From contig NZ_CP019343.1 of NCBI RefSeq assembly GCF_002117105.1, positions 3,100,001 to 3,164,000 on the forward strand: DNA of 64,000 bases, read 5' to 3'. Below, in pieces: positions 35,438 to 45,331 of the stretch (positions are counted from its first letter, which is position 1; every line of letters starts with the position of its first letter). The notes under the pieces are model-generated. The model was not told the origin of the DNA. It worked only from the letters and a program-made list of their open reading frames with translations, and made no database searches. Source of the DNA: Oceanicoccus sagamiensis (lineage in GTDB: Bacteria > Pseudomonadota > Gammaproteobacteria > Pseudomonadales > Dasaniaceae). The translations under genes and the position numbers were made by a program.

Positions 35438-36445
35438 CTATTGGTTGAGATTAAAATGCTGTTTGCTAAAGGTGGTAGCGGTTTGTTCAATAATATCCGG
35501 GTGATTGATCATCGGTGCCATCACATGGGTATGAATCCCGGCATCGGCATATTCCCGCACCCGAGCCCGGCATTCGTCCGGGGTACCGATAATGGCTATT
35601 TCATCAATCAGTTCGTCGCTTAATGCGGCTGCGGTGCGTTCGCGGTCACGGTTTTTAAACCCTGCGGCGATTTCCGCTGCGGCTTCCGGGTAGCCGCACC
35701 AGGCTAAAAATTTATTGTAGACCGGGGTGGCATAGTAGGGGCCAAAGCCTCTTCTAAAGGCGTCTCTGGCCATTGCCTTATCTTCGCCCACTGCAATCAT
35801 ATGGCGTGATACCACTTCGATAGTGGCGGGGTCTTTGCCAGCTCGCTCTGCCCCTATCGCAATATGTTCGTGTATTTTGGCTAAGGCCGATTTAGGGAAT
35901 AGATTCAGAATCACACCATCGCCAATTTCCGCTGCGGTCTCTACCATTTTTGGCCGCAGGCCGGCGAGGTATATAGGTTGGTTGGGGGTGGGGAGTTGTT
36001 GGTAGCCGCGGCTTTTTAGGGTATCACCGGCAAAGTTGGTTTTTTCCCCGGCCAGCATGGTCCGCAACAACTGCATGGTTTCTTTAATACGGGTTAAGGG
36101 TTTTTCCATTTCCAGGCCGTGCCAGTTATTAATAATGGCATGGCTGGAGCTGCCAAAGCCGGGCACAAAGCGCTCAGGGAAGGCTTGGCTAATCACTGAG
36201 ATGGTACTGGCCAGCACCGCCGGGGTACGAGTAAATACCGGGACTACGGCGATACCAAGGCGCATTTTTTCGGTGGCGGCTAATAGTAGGGGAGCCATTG
36301 TCATGGCATCCAGCCCTCCGGCATCGGCCATCCAGATATCATCCCAGCCTTCAGCTTCCAGTTTTTTGGCCAGCTCAATAGAGTCGGCTACGGTCAGGGT
36401 GGGGCCAGGTATGGTCATGGCAACGCGCTGTCTTGGTATGTTCAA
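35438..36445 (-). CDS. Luciferase-like (LLM class) flavin/F420-dependent oxidoreductase
   Basis: 335 residues, a TIM-barrel bacterial luciferase family member: [58 protein letters not shown], and a C-terminal [19 protein letters not shown]. Such enzymes use FMN or F420 for hydride transfer or oxygenation; the cofactor cannot be assigned and no F420 biosynthesis genes are seen. First gene of a two-gene operon with an acyl-CoA dehydrogenase. Its leader contains a 10-bp tandem repeat, and operator C lies 103 bp upstream. Confidence 0.9.
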   Translation of the reverse strand: MNIPRQRVAMTIPGPTLTVADSIELAKKLEAEGWDDIWMADAGGLDAMTMAPLLLAATEKMRLGIAVVPVFTRTPAVLASTISVISQAFPERFVPGFGSSSHAIINNWHGLEMEKPLTRIKETMQLLRTMLAGEKTNFAGDTLKSRGYQQLPTPNQPIYLAGLRPKMVETAAEIGDGVILNLFPKSALAKIHEHIAIGAERAGKDPATIEVVSRHMIAVGEDKAMARDAFRRGFGPYYATPVYNKFLAWCGYPEAAAEIAAGFKNRDRERTAAALSDELIDEIAIIGTPDECRARVREYADAGIHTHVMAPMINHPDIIEQTATTFSKQHFNLNQ

Positions 36446-36474
36446 AGGTGGTCTCCTGATGAGCTTGGGCTTGC

Positions 36475-36528
36475 CTGTGTTGTCTTGTGTTGTCTTGTGT
36501 TGTCTTGTGTTGGCTTGTCTTGTGTTGG
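36475..36528. repeat. Short tandem repeat of TGTCTTGTGT
   Basis: Three perfect copies at 36481-36510 with degenerate copies on both sides, in the leader of the luciferase-like gene, between its ATG and operator C. Copy number could vary by slippage. Confidence 0.8.
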
Positions 36529-36548
36529 ATAGGCTTTGTGTATATTAT

Positions 36549-36563
36549 GACACAAATTATGAC
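36549..36563. promoter_or_regulatory. Candidate operator C, GACACAAATTATGAC
   Basis: Member of the 15-bp inverted-repeat family in the divergent region between the luciferase-like gene and the acyl-CoA dehydrogenase operon. An extra TATGAC half site lies at 36545-36550, giving a direct repeat of ATTATGACA. Confidence 0.55.
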
Positions 36564-36656
36564 ATAACAAGATATTCATCGACCAGACAGTTGTACCACA
36601 GTTGCTGCCAGAGCGGCATAGTCTTTTGTATTAACGCTTAGTATTGAGCCTATAAA

Positions 36657-37781
36657 ATGAGTGAAGCAACGTTACTATTTGATCTCACACCCACGGAAGA
36701 GCAGCAGATGACTCGGGATGTGGTGCGGCGCTTTGCTCGGGAAGAAATGGCCAGCCAGGCTCGGGCCAGCGATGAGGCCGCCGAGCTACCAGAAGGCTTA
36801 CTACAAAAAACCGTTGATCTGGGTTTGAATTTTATGCCAGTCCCCGAGGTATTGGGGGGAGTCGGTGCAGGGCGCAGTCCCATCAGTAATACCCTGAGTA
36901 TTGAGGATTTAGCGCAAGGGGATATGTCGATGGCTATTGCTGCCTTATCTCCCTTGTCAGTGATTAATTGCGTATTGGATTTCGGCACTGAGCAGCAGCA
37001 AGGCTCAGTGACAGAGACTTTATTATCGGATCAGTTTGTGCCAGCTGCCTTGGCGATGATGGAACCCGGTATCGGCTTTAATAAAGATCAGCTACAAACC
37101 AGAGCTGTTGAACAGGCCGATGGCAGTTATCTACTCAATGGTGCTAAAAGTCTGGTGGCTTTTGGTGCTGATGCCAAGGTGTTAATTGTATTTGCCCAAA
37201 CAGTATCCCGGTCCGGCGATGTAACCGGCGTTAATGGGTTTATGCTTAGCGGTGATCACAGCGGCCTGTCCTTTGAGCGGGAAGATTATATGGGGCTGCG
37301 CCCGCTGGCGTTATATGCCATGACCCTGACAGATGTCGCCCTGCCTGCCAGCGCAAAAATGCGCGAACACTTTGATCTTTCTCGTTTCCATAACCTGAGC
37401 AAAATAGCATTAGCGGCTTTGGCTGTGGGTACTTGCCAAGCGGTACTGGATTATGTGGTGCCCTATGTGAATGAGCGGGTGGCTTTTGGTGAGCCGATTG
37501 CTAACCGTCAGTCGGTTGCTTTTTTGGTGGCGGATATGGCTACTGAATTGGAAGCCTTGCGATTAATGGTTTACCGCGCAGCCTCCCGGGCGGAGCAGGG
37601 CATGGATTTTAATCGCGAGGCTTTTTTGGTCCATCGCCAGGCGATTAAATACGGTATGAAAATTGGCAGCGATGGCGTGCAGTTACTGGGAGGGCATGGT
37701 TTTACTCGCGACCATCCGGTGGAGTTGTGGTACCGCAATCTGCGAGCGCTGGCCACACTCGATGGACTGTTAATGGCTTAA
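36657..37781 (+). CDS. Acyl-CoA dehydrogenase, possible non-catalytic partner subunit
   Basis: 374 residues. Overall acyl-CoA dehydrogenase design (N-helical domain, LNGAKSLVAFGADA middle, FGEPIANRQSVAFLVADMA, LLGGHGFTRDHPVELWYRN). The catalytic glutamate segment IYEGT seen in the next gene is replaced by LATLDG. The gene is 35 bp upstream of a second, complete acyl-CoA dehydrogenase gene. In actinobacterial steroid degradation, such adjacent pairs form alpha2-beta2 enzymes with one catalytic subunit; the same is a reasonable guess here. First gene of the long operon to 45283; operator C is 93 bp upstream. Confidence 0.9.
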   Translation: MSEATLLFDLTPTEEQQMTRDVVRRFAREEMASQARASDEAAELPEGLLQKTVDLGLNFMPVPEVLGGVGAGRSPISNTLSIEDLAQGDMSMAIAALSPLSVINCVLDFGTEQQQGSVTETLLSDQFVPAALAMMEPGIGFNKDQLQTRAVEQADGSYLLNGAKSLVAFGADAKVLIVFAQTVSRSGDVTGVNGFMLSGDHSGLSFEREDYMGLRPLALYAMTLTDVALPASAKMREHFDLSRFHNLSKIALAALAVGTCQAVLDYVVPYVNERVAFGEPIANRQSVAFLVADMATELEALRLMVYRAASRAEQGMDFNREAFLVHRQAIKYGMKIGSDGVQLLGGHGFTRDHPVELWYRNLRALATLDGLLMA

Positions 37782-37816
37782 GTCCATAACAACAAAATGA
37801 CTGTGAGCAATCATTT

Positions 37817-39019
37817 ATGATTAATCTTGAAATACCGAAAAAACTGCAAGATATCACCACCATGGCGCACCAGTTTGCCAACGATGGTCTGCGCCCCATT
37901 TCCCGCAAATATGATTTGCTGGAACAAGAAGAGATGCCGGAAGAACTATATCCCCTGAGTGAACTCTTACTGGCAGGTGGTGTAGCCCGTTCTGACAAAC
38001 CATCCATATCGGACCCTGATAGCAATCGCAATGGACGCAGTATGATGGCGGCTCTGGTGACGGAACAGATGTGCTGGGGTGATACGGGGTTATTTCTTGC
38101 CATGCCAGGGCTTGGTTTGGGCAATGCTGCGGTGCAGGCCGTGGCCAGTGCTGAGCAGAAACAGGAGTGGGGCGAATTATTTGCATCTATGGCCATTACC
38201 GAGCCGGGCTGTGGTTCCGATTCCGCTGCGATTAAAACCACAGCTGTACTCGATGGGGATGAGTGGGTCATTAACGGCAGCAAGATTTTTGTGACCGATG
38301 GCTACCGCAGCAAACAGGTGGTGGTATGGGCCTCACTGGATACAAGCCTTGGCAAAGCGGCGATTAAATCCTTTCTGGTACCCAAGGGCACACCGGGTAT
38401 GGAAGTGACCCGGCTGGAACATAAATTGGGTATACGCTCATCGGATACGGCGCAAATTGTGTTTGATAACTGCCGGGTGCCAAAAGCCAATCTACTGGGC
38501 AACCCGGAGATCGCTAAAACAGACGCCGAGCGTAAAAAAGCCTTTGGCGGTGTGATGCAGACCTTTGATAATACCAGGCCAATAGTCGCGGCACAGGCGC
38601 TGGGTGTTGCCAGGGCAGCATTGGATTTAACCACCGAGTTGCTGCAGGAAAAAGGGCTGGCGTTGGATTACAACAAAAGCTATCACCAGTTATCCGCCAT
38701 TGAAAATGATCTCTATGATATGGAAGCCGATTATGAAGCTGCGCGCTTGTTAGTCCTTAAGGCCTCCTGGATGGCCGATAACAAACAACCCAATTCAAAA
38801 AATGCATCCATGTCTAAAGCCAAGGCGGGGCGAATGGGTAATCAAGTGGCACTAAAATGTGTCGAGCTTTGTGGCCAACTGGGCTACAGCAAAGCGCAGT
38901 TGTTAGAGAAGTTTGCCCGTGATTCAAAAATTATTGATATCTATGAAGGCACCCAGCAAATTCAGCAGTTGATTGTGGCCAGGCAGGTATTGGGTAAATC
39001 CTCCAGTGAACTGAAATAG
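37817..39019 (+). CDS. Acyl-CoA dehydrogenase
   Basis: 400 residues with all expected parts: AITEPGCGSDSAAIKTT, WVINGSKIFVTDG, KLGIRSSDTAQIVFDNCRVP, and the C-terminal KIIDIYEGTQQIQQLIVARQ with the catalytic Glu and FAD/CoA contacts. It forms enoyl-CoA from an acyl-CoA. The partner gene 35 bp upstream encodes a variant lacking this Glu. The next gene (long GST) begins 27 bp downstream. Confidence 0.95.
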   Translation: MINLEIPKKLQDITTMAHQFANDGLRPISRKYDLLEQEEMPEELYPLSELLLAGGVARSDKPSISDPDSNRNGRSMMAALVTEQMCWGDTGLFLAMPGLGLGNAAVQAVASAEQKQEWGELFASMAITEPGCGSDSAAIKTTAVLDGDEWVINGSKIFVTDGYRSKQVVVWASLDTSLGKAAIKSFLVPKGTPGMEVTRLEHKLGIRSSDTAQIVFDNCRVPKANLLGNPEIAKTDAERKKAFGGVMQTFDNTRPIVAAQALGVARAALDLTTELLQEKGLALDYNKSYHQLSAIENDLYDMEADYEAARLLVLKASWMADNKQPNSKNASMSKAKAGRMGNQVALKCVELCGQLGYSKAQLLEKFARDSKIIDIYEGTQQIQQLIVARQVLGKSSSELK

Positions 39020-39046
39020 CGACGGATATTTCTATAAAGGTTAGTA

Positions 39047-40216
39047 ATGATGACATACAAGTTATACGGTCTTCCTTCCTCGCTGTATACCGGCAAGGTG
39101 CGCAGTTATTTGCGCAAGCAGGGTATTCCTTTTATTGAGCATGGTGTTAACCACCCGCATTACCAGAAAACGATTATTCCCTCCGTTGGCCGTTTCATTA
39201 TGCCTGTGGTTGAGGCCGCAGACGGTACCCTGATTCAGGACGGTGCTGACATTATTGATTATCTGGAAGAACATGAGACCGTGCCACTACCGGCACAGCC
39301 CGAGTCGACGTTATTAAAAACTGTCTCTTATTTATTTGAGCTGTTTGGTGGAGAAGGGCTGCTGCGTCCGGCTATGCATTACCGCTGGAGCTTTGATGAG
39401 CAGTTGGATTTTATTAAAGATGATTTTCTCTGCGCCCTGGTGCCGCCGGGTACAGACCAGCAAACCCGTGATGGCAACTTTGATTTTGCCAGTCAGCGCA
39501 TGCGCGCTGCGAGTAAAAGCTTTGGTGTAACCGAAGACTCAAAGCCACTGATTGAAAGCAGCTATCTGGAGTTTTTACAGTTATTTGCCCAACATCTGCA
39601 CAACTATCCCTATCTGTTAGGTGGTCGACCCACCATGGGAGATTATGGCCTGGTGTCCGCACTGTATGCGCATTTAGCCCGTGACCCGGTACCTGCCAAA
39701 TTGATGCGGGAAAAAGCCCCGGCGGTATCCCGTTGGGTGGAGCGTATGAATGCTGCTGAGACTATTGATATTGAATATGCTGACTATCACACTGACTTGA
39801 TAGCCGCCGGCCAGATTCCCGATACACTAAAGGCTTTAATGATTTATATTGCGCAAGAGTATCTGGCAGAACTGGAAGCCCATGTGGCCTTTGCCAATAA
39901 CTGGTTGCGCAACCACCCGGAGCTTAAGACAGGTACCAATGGTTTGGATGATCCTGCGGCGAGGTTTATTGGCAAAGCCGAATTTGACTGGCGAGGGCTA
40001 AGCTTACGCACTGGTGTATTGCCCTATCGTTTTTATTTATTGCAACGTATCCAGCGTAGCTATGAGCAAGCCAGTGAAACTGAACAGCAGCAAATCCTCA
40101 CATTATTTGAAGAAACCGGTTTGGCAGCAGTACTAAGACTAAAAACCGACCGGCCGGTAGAGCGTATTAACCATCTTGAAGTTTGGGGTGAGTTGCGCCC
40201 TGAGATCACTCGATAA
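39047..40216 (+). CDS. Long GST-family protein (paralogue 2 of 5)
   Basis: 389 residues. N-terminal thioredoxin fold YGLPSSLYTGKVRSYLRKQG, FIMPVVE and QDGADIIDYLEE; helical part with YLLGGRPTMGDYGLVSALYAHLARDP; then a ~150-residue extension ending LEVWGEL, as in paralogue 47002 (IEVWGEE). Cytoplasmic. It sits between an acyl-CoA dehydrogenase and an acyl-CoA synthetase in one operon, so a role on a pathway intermediate (for instance glutathione-dependent cleavage or isomerisation) is possible but unproven. Confidence 0.87.
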   Translation: MMTYKLYGLPSSLYTGKVRSYLRKQGIPFIEHGVNHPHYQKTIIPSVGRFIMPVVEAADGTLIQDGADIIDYLEEHETVPLPAQPESTLLKTVSYLFELFGGEGLLRPAMHYRWSFDEQLDFIKDDFLCALVPPGTDQQTRDGNFDFASQRMRAASKSFGVTEDSKPLIESSYLEFLQLFAQHLHNYPYLLGGRPTMGDYGLVSALYAHLARDPVPAKLMREKAPAVSRWVERMNAAETIDIEYADYHTDLIAAGQIPDTLKALMIYIAQEYLAELEAHVAFANNWLRNHPELKTGTNGLDDPAARFIGKAEFDWRGLSLRTGVLPYRFYLLQRIQRSYEQASETEQQQILTLFEETGLAAVLRLKTDRPVERINHLEVWGELRPEITR

Positions 40217-40233
40217 ATAACAGGTTTTTCTCA

Positions 40234-42051
40234 ATGAGTTCTATTAAAGAAATTTTTCGTGTTTTAAAAGATTTTATCACCATCGCTCCCGTGATAGCGG
40301 GGTTTAAACCGCCCAAAGACAATGAAGCGGCTTCGATGGGGCTACTCTTTCAAAACACCGCTGAAAAATATGCCGATAAGTCTGCCCTGATTTTTGAAGG
40401 CCGAGAGTTAACCTGGGGGCAATATAATAGCCTTGCCAACCAGTATGCTCACCTGCTAAAACAGCAGGGCGTTAAACGCGGTGATGTGGTGTCGGTGTTA
40501 ATGGAAAACCGTATTGAAATGCTGGCGGCCATGATGGGGCTGGCAAAAATCGGTGCGACGGCTGCATTGATTAATACCAGCCTCAAGGGAAAACCACTGA
40601 TCCACTGCATCACTATCACCAAGTCCAGCAAATGTTTGCTAGGTGAAGAGTTGGCGGGCAGTATTGAAGAAGTGAAATCTGAACTAGGTTTAACGCAGCA
40701 GGATTACTTCTGGGTAAAAGATAGTGGTTTTAATCCAGGCTTAAGTGGTGCACCTGATTGGGCCTATGACTTTAGTGCGGATATTGAAGCGATGCCCACT
40801 AATAACCCGCCGGAGACAGTTGATATTAAAGCCGGTGAAAAAGCTCTATATATTTTCACATCGGGTACAACAGGTCTGCCCAAGGCTGCAGTGATTTATC
40901 ATCGCCGTATACTTGCTTCCTCCATCCCTTATTGTAAGGCGGGTATGCGGGCTAAACCCCAGGATCGCTTGTACCTGTGCCTGCCGCTCTATCATATAAC
41001 CGGCCTTGGCCCCGGCTATGGTTCTTCGCTGGTGTCCGGTGCTTCGGTGTTTTTACGTCGCCGTTTTTCCGCCAGCCAGTTCTGGCCTGAAGTACAGCAG
41101 TACCAGACCAATCTTTTTGTCTATGTCGGTGAGCTATGCCGCTATCTGGCGATGCAGCCTGAGTGTCCTGAGGAAAAAAATAACCCGATTCAAACCATGC
41201 TGGGCAATGGCCTGCGGCCGGATGTTTGGGACCAGTTTCGCTCGCGTTTTAAGGTAGATCGTATTACCGAAATTTATGGTTCCAGTGAGGGTAATGCCGC
41301 CTTTTTAAATATTCTTAATAAGGATCGAACTATTGGTACCAGCAGTGCCAGTCTGATGCTGGTTAAATATGATGTTGATGCTGATGAAATGGTACGTGAC
41401 AGTGCCGGTAAGCTGGTTGAGACTGAAAAAGGTGAGCCTGGCTTATTGCTATCAGAGATCGATGCTAAATATATCTTCGATGGCTATGAAAATAAGGAAG
41501 CCACCAACAGTAAAATTCTTACTGATGTGAAAAAGCCCGGCGATCGCTGGTTTAATACCGGTGATTTAATTCGCGAGATCGATGTGGGTTTTGCCATGGG
41601 CTTACCCCATTTCCAGTTTGTCGACCGGGTAGGGGACACCTTTCGCTGGCGGGCAGAAAATGTGTCTACCAATGAGGTGGGTGAAATTATTAATACCTTT
41701 GACGCTATTGAAATTACCAATGTCTATGGCGTTGAAGTTCCCGGTGCAGAAGGTAAGGCCGGTATGGCGGCGATTACCTTAAAAGCCGGGGAAGTACTGG
41801 ATATACAGGCTTTTTCTGAGTTTATTGATCGCGAGCTGCCACCCCATGCTCGCCCAGTGTTTGTTCGTATACAACCACAGCAGGAAACGACGGTGACTTT
41901 CAAACTGGTTAAAGGTACTTTGCGTAAAGAAGCCTATCACCTGGATCAGTTGACTGACCCTGTTTATATTTTAAAACCCAAGAGCCAGACCTACCAACCA
42001 TTGGATCAGGCGAGCTATGAAACGGTGATGCAAGCTAAAGCCGGTTTTTAA
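40234..42051 (+). CDS. Long/very-long-chain acyl-CoA synthetase (FATP/FadD6-like)
   Basis: 605 residues. AMP-binding signature [14 protein letters not shown] (about residues 209-222), the adenylate-contact [13 protein letters not shown], and the FATP-type [11 protein letters not shown]...[25 protein letters not shown]-type enzymes activate long-chain or bulky (bile-acid-like) carboxylates to CoA thioesters. N-terminal amphipathic part suggests membrane association. In the middle of the long plus operon, so it is the likely entry step for beta-oxidation of the island's substrate. Confidence 0.93.
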   Translation: MSSIKEIFRVLKDFITIAPVIAGFKPPKDNEAASMGLLFQNTAEKYADKSALIFEGRELTWGQYNSLANQYAHLLKQQGVKRGDVVSVLMENRIEMLAAMMGLAKIGATAALINTSLKGKPLIHCITITKSSKCLLGEELAGSIEEVKSELGLTQQDYFWVKDSGFNPGLSGAPDWAYDFSADIEAMPTNNPPETVDIKAGEKALYIFTSGTTGLPKAAVIYHRRILASSIPYCKAGMRAKPQDRLYLCLPLYHITGLGPGYGSSLVSGASVFLRRRFSASQFWPEVQQYQTNLFVYVGELCRYLAMQPECPEEKNNPIQTMLGNGLRPDVWDQFRSRFKVDRITEIYGSSEGNAAFLNILNKDRTIGTSSASLMLVKYDVDADEMVRDSAGKLVETEKGEPGLLLSEIDAKYIFDGYENKEATNSKILTDVKKPGDRWFNTGDLIREIDVGFAMGLPHFQFVDRVGDTFRWRAENVSTNEVGEIINTFDAIEITNVYGVEVPGAEGKAGMAAITLKAGEVLDIQAFSEFIDRELPPHARPVFVRIQPQQETTVTFKLVKGTLRKEAYHLDQLTDPVYILKPKSQTYQPLDQASYETVMQAKAGF

Positions 42052-42065
42052 GAGTGAGGAAAACT

Positions 42066-42749
42066 ATGATAGATTTATATACTGCCCCTACACCTAATGG
42101 TCATAAAGCGTCTTGTACCCTTGAGGCGCTGGAGCTGGAGTACACCGCGCACTTCGTTAATATCGGTGAAGGTGAACAAAAAAAACCAGAGTTTTTAGCG
42201 ATTAATCCTAATGGCCGGATCCCGGCAATTGTGGATCGCGACGCGGGTGACTTTCCGATCTTTGAATCCGGTGCCATTATGATTTATCTGGCGGAAAAAA
42301 CCGGTCGTCTGATGCCCACCGATGCCAAGGGCCGCGCCGAAGTGATACAGTGGTTGATGTTTCAGATGGGGGGTGTTGGTCCCATGATGGGGCAGGCCAA
42401 TGTGTTCTTTCGCTATTTTCCGGAAAAAATTCAACCGGCTATTGACCGTTACCAAAATGAAGGTCGCCGATTATTTGAAGTGTTAGATGGTCATCTGGCG
42501 AATAATCAATGGTTGGCAGCGGACTACTCGATTGCAGATATTGCCAACTGGTGCTGGGTACGTACCCATAAGTGGTCAGGCATTTCCGTTGAAGGCCTGG
42601 AACATTTGCAACGCTGGAGCGAAGCTATGTTTCAACAGCCCGGTATAGCTAAAGGTATTGAAGTGCCCTTTAGCTTGGGTAATTTGTTAGACGATGATAA
42701 AGACGCAGAAAAATTTGTTGATAATGCACAGGATATGCTGCAAAAATAA
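42066..42749 (+). CDS. Glutathione S-transferase, YfcG/Ure2p-like (Nu class)
   Basis: 227 residues from the ATG at 42066 (GTGAGGA ribosome site; an upstream GTG is less likely). N-terminal [31 protein letters not shown] and [12 protein letters not shown] are the Nu-class features; the C-terminal domain has [17 protein letters not shown]. Nu-class GSTs show glutathione-disulfide-bond oxidoreductase activity. Normal length, distinct from the five long GSTs. 14 bp after the synthetase. Confidence 0.92.
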   Translation: MIDLYTAPTPNGHKASCTLEALELEYTAHFVNIGEGEQKKPEFLAINPNGRIPAIVDRDAGDFPIFESGAIMIYLAEKTGRLMPTDAKGRAEVIQWLMFQMGGVGPMMGQANVFFRYFPEKIQPAIDRYQNEGRRLFEVLDGHLANNQWLAADYSIADIANWCWVRTHKWSGISVEGLEHLQRWSEAMFQQPGIAKGIEVPFSLGNLLDDDKDAEKFVDNAQDMLQK

Positions 42750-42767
42750 TCCTTGGGAGCAGAGACC

Positions 42768-43541
42768 ATGACCGATCAAATACCAGTAACAATAAGCACT
42801 GAGAACCAGGTCATGACCATTGCCTGGAATCGCCCTGAAAAGAAAAATGCCTTAACCCAGCTTATGTATGCTACTGCTGCGGATGCTATTAAGGCGGCAG
42901 CAGAGGATGATGCGGTTCGTGCGGTATTAATCACCGGTACGCAAGAGTGCTTTACCGCAGGTAATGATTTGGGTGATTTTCTGAATAACCCAGCCTCGGG
43001 AGAGGAGGCACCCGTCTCTCAGTTTCTGTTAGCGATCTCCACCCTTGAAAAACCGATAGTCGCTGCGGTCAATGGCCCTGCTGTGGGTATTGGCACCACC
43101 ATGTTATTGCACTGCGATATGGTTGTTGCAGCAGATACCACCGTGTTTTGTATGCCCTTTAGCAATTTGGGTTTATGCCCGGAAGCGGCGTCCAGTTTTT
43201 TATTACCGCGCCTTGCCGGTCATCAACGGGCTGCGGAATTATTGTTGCTCGGTGAAAACTTTGATGCCCAGCAGGCTAAAGAATGCGGGATTATCAACTA
43301 TATTGCCGCTGCTGATAGTTATTTAGCCTTAGCCAATGATCTGGTCAATAAACTGGCCAGCAAGCCACCAACCTCGATACGCATGACCAAGCAGTTTTTA
43401 AAGCAAGGGCAAGATGCTCTGGTTCAGGAGCGTATGAGAACCGAAGGTGAAGCCTTTGCGCAATTACTAAGAGGCCCTGAAGCCAGAGAGGCGATGACTG
43501 CCTTTATGGAGCGCAGAGAGCCCGATTTTTCCAAATTTTAA
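42768..43541 (+). CDS. Enoyl-CoA hydratase/isomerase family protein
   Basis: 257 residues from the ATG at 42768 with GGGAG upstream; a TTG 15 bp earlier is less likely. Crotonase features: WNRPEKKNALT, oxyanion-hole residues in FTAGNDLGDF, VAAVNGPAVGIGTTMLLHCDMVVA, and the FSNLGLCPEAASSFLLPRL segment with a Glu (PEAAS) in the hydratase position. Context supports hydration or isomerisation of an enoyl-CoA made by the upstream dehydrogenases. Confidence 0.93.
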   Translation: MTDQIPVTISTENQVMTIAWNRPEKKNALTQLMYATAADAIKAAAEDDAVRAVLITGTQECFTAGNDLGDFLNNPASGEEAPVSQFLLAISTLEKPIVAAVNGPAVGIGTTMLLHCDMVVAADTTVFCMPFSNLGLCPEAASSFLLPRLAGHQRAAELLLLGENFDAQQAKECGIINYIAAADSYLALANDLVNKLASKPPTSIRMTKQFLKQGQDALVQERMRTEGEAFAQLLRGPEAREAMTAFMERREPDFSKF

Positions 43542-43556
43542 ACCCGAGTCATACCC

Positions 43557-44939
43557 ATGGTGCAATCAGGAGAAAAGCCGTTTAAAGAACAGGGTGGTGT
43601 TGCCACGATGGACCCTGGCTTTTTTAGGCGCTGGGTAACCTCGAAAGTGATGCGGCTAATGTCCAGCCCTGAGCGCATGGTTAAAAAGCGGGCCAAAGCA
43701 GAACAGCTTAGACGCAAACAAAACCTGCCGCATATCGTTGAGTACTTTCATCAGGTTGATGATGCTTACAGTCATCTAGCCGCACAGTTATTAAAACCTT
43801 TGCTGGCACGCTATAACATTGAAGTAGTCTGTCATTTAGTCACAGGCCCAGTGGGTGATAATGTTGCAGAACCTGATTTATTGCTAAAACTGGCCCAATA
43901 CGATGCCGCTTTAGTGGCCCCTGAATACCATCTGGATTTCCCTCAACAATCCCGCTTGCCGACAACCGAGCAGGTGAAGCTGGCTGAATCTATACTGGCT
44001 GCTCAGCAACAAGACACTTTGTTAGAGTCTCTTGTTGAAGTAGGTCAAGCCTTATGGTCCTGCGATTGCTCGGCACTTAATCAGCTCGCTGAGACATTGG
44101 GTAGTGCAAGCGATGCACTGACCGCAGAAAAAATAAAGGCTGGTAGTCAGCGTCAGCAAACCTTACAACACTATTCGGGCGCTATGTTTTATTATGGTGG
44201 TGAGTGGTACTGGGGCGTTGATCGTTTGTATCACCTTGAGCAACGTTTGGCAGAACTTCAGTGTGATAACCATTCAGGCCAGCCCCTATTAATGCCACGC
44301 CCACCTATCGAAGTGGGTGAGAAAAAAGATAACGGCAGCCTGACACTGGAAATCTATCCTTCTTTACGAAGCCCCTATACTGCGATGGTTTTTGACCGCA
44401 CGGTACAACTGGCAAAAGATACCGGGGTTAATTTGGTGATTAGACCGGTTATCCCCATGGTGATGCGTGGTGTGCCTGCTACCAAGGAAAAGGGTTTATA
44501 TATTTTATTTGATACCGCTCGCGAAGCCCGCGCCGCCGCTGTCCCGTTTGGTAATATCTATGACCCCATTGGCGAACCGGTACGGCGTGCCTATTCCCTT
44601 TACCCTTGGGCCTGTGAGCAGGGTAAAGGTATAGACTTTATTTCTGCCTTTTTAAAAGCGGCGTTCACCGAGCGGGTCAATACGAATAACGATAAAGGCT
44701 TGCGTTATGTAGTGGAGCAGGCGGGTTTATCCTGGGAGCAGGCTAAACCTCAAATCGGTGATACAGCCTGGCAATCACTGCTGGAAGATAACCGGCAAGC
44801 TATGTACGGTATGGGCTTATGGGGTGTACCCAGTTATCGCCTGTTGGATAAACACGGTGAGCAAGTTTTGGCCTTATGGGGGCAGGATCGCTTATGGCTA
44901 TTTGCCCGCGCTATTAAACGCTTAATTGAAAAAGGATAA
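43557..44939 (+). CDS. Double DsbA/GST-kappa-like (HCCA isomerase-type) protein
   Basis: 460 residues holding two thioredoxin-like DSBA domains in tandem: the first from about 60 (IVEYFHQVDDAYSHLAAQ), the second from about 262 (LEIYPSLRSPYTAMVFDRTV). The second ends with the cis-Pro segment GLWGVPSYRLL and the closing WGQDRLWLFARAI typical of 2-hydroxychromene-2-carboxylate isomerases. No CxxC, so redox activity is unlikely; glutathione-dependent isomerisation is the family's known role. 15 bp after the hydratase gene. Confidence 0.82.
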   Translation: MVQSGEKPFKEQGGVATMDPGFFRRWVTSKVMRLMSSPERMVKKRAKAEQLRRKQNLPHIVEYFHQVDDAYSHLAAQLLKPLLARYNIEVVCHLVTGPVGDNVAEPDLLLKLAQYDAALVAPEYHLDFPQQSRLPTTEQVKLAESILAAQQQDTLLESLVEVGQALWSCDCSALNQLAETLGSASDALTAEKIKAGSQRQQTLQHYSGAMFYYGGEWYWGVDRLYHLEQRLAELQCDNHSGQPLLMPRPPIEVGEKKDNGSLTLEIYPSLRSPYTAMVFDRTVQLAKDTGVNLVIRPVIPMVMRGVPATKEKGLYILFDTAREARAAAVPFGNIYDPIGEPVRRAYSLYPWACEQGKGIDFISAFLKAAFTERVNTNNDKGLRYVVEQAGLSWEQAKPQIGDTAWQSLLEDNRQAMYGMGLWGVPSYRLLDKHGEQVLALWGQDRLWLFARAIKRLIEKG

Positions 44940-44944
44940 AGGTC

Positions 44945-45283
44945 GTGGAAAAAACGATTAGCAGCTTTGCAGAGTTTTATCCGTTTTATCTAAACCAACA
45001 TAGCAACCGTATTAGCCGGGTGCTGCACTATATAGGCACCACCTTATCGATGTTGTTGTTGCTCTTTGCCCTGTTTAAGCAGCAATGGCTATTATTGTTA
45101 TTGGTGCCAATAGCGGGCTATAGCTTTGCCTGGGTGGGGCATTTTTTCTTTGAGAAAAACAAGCCCGCTACCTTTATTTACCCTTGGTATAGCCTGAGGG
45201 CAGATTATGTGATGATGTTCGAGGCCTTAACCGGGCGTCTGGATCATTCGCACTTTAGTCAATCTGTTAGTGAGCAAGGCTAA
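44945..45283 (+). CDS. DUF962/Mpo1-like membrane protein
   Basis: 112 residues from a GTG at 44945 with AAAGG upstream. Two or three hydrophobic segments, and the conserved YLNQHSNRISRVLHYIGT, then YSFAWVGHFFFEKNKPATF and PWYSLRADYVMM. The yeast homologue Mpo1 is an iron-dependent dioxygenase in alpha-oxidation of 2-hydroxy fatty acids; bacterial members are uncharacterised. Last gene of the long operon starting at 36657. Confidence 0.82.
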   Translation: MEKTISSFAEFYPFYLNQHSNRISRVLHYIGTTLSMLLLLFALFKQQWLLLLLVPIAGYSFAWVGHFFFEKNKPATFIYPWYSLRADYVMMFEALTGRLDHSHFSQSVSEQG

Positions 45284-45331
45284 ATATTTATCTTACTTTG
45301 GTGCTAAGCCCTTATAAGTGTCCTGCTTGGT

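Noticed and set aside
36036-36641. 201-codon plus-strand open frame opposite the luciferase-like gene
   Set aside because: Shadow frame prolonged by the tandem repeat; low-complexity C-terminus, no recognisable domain.
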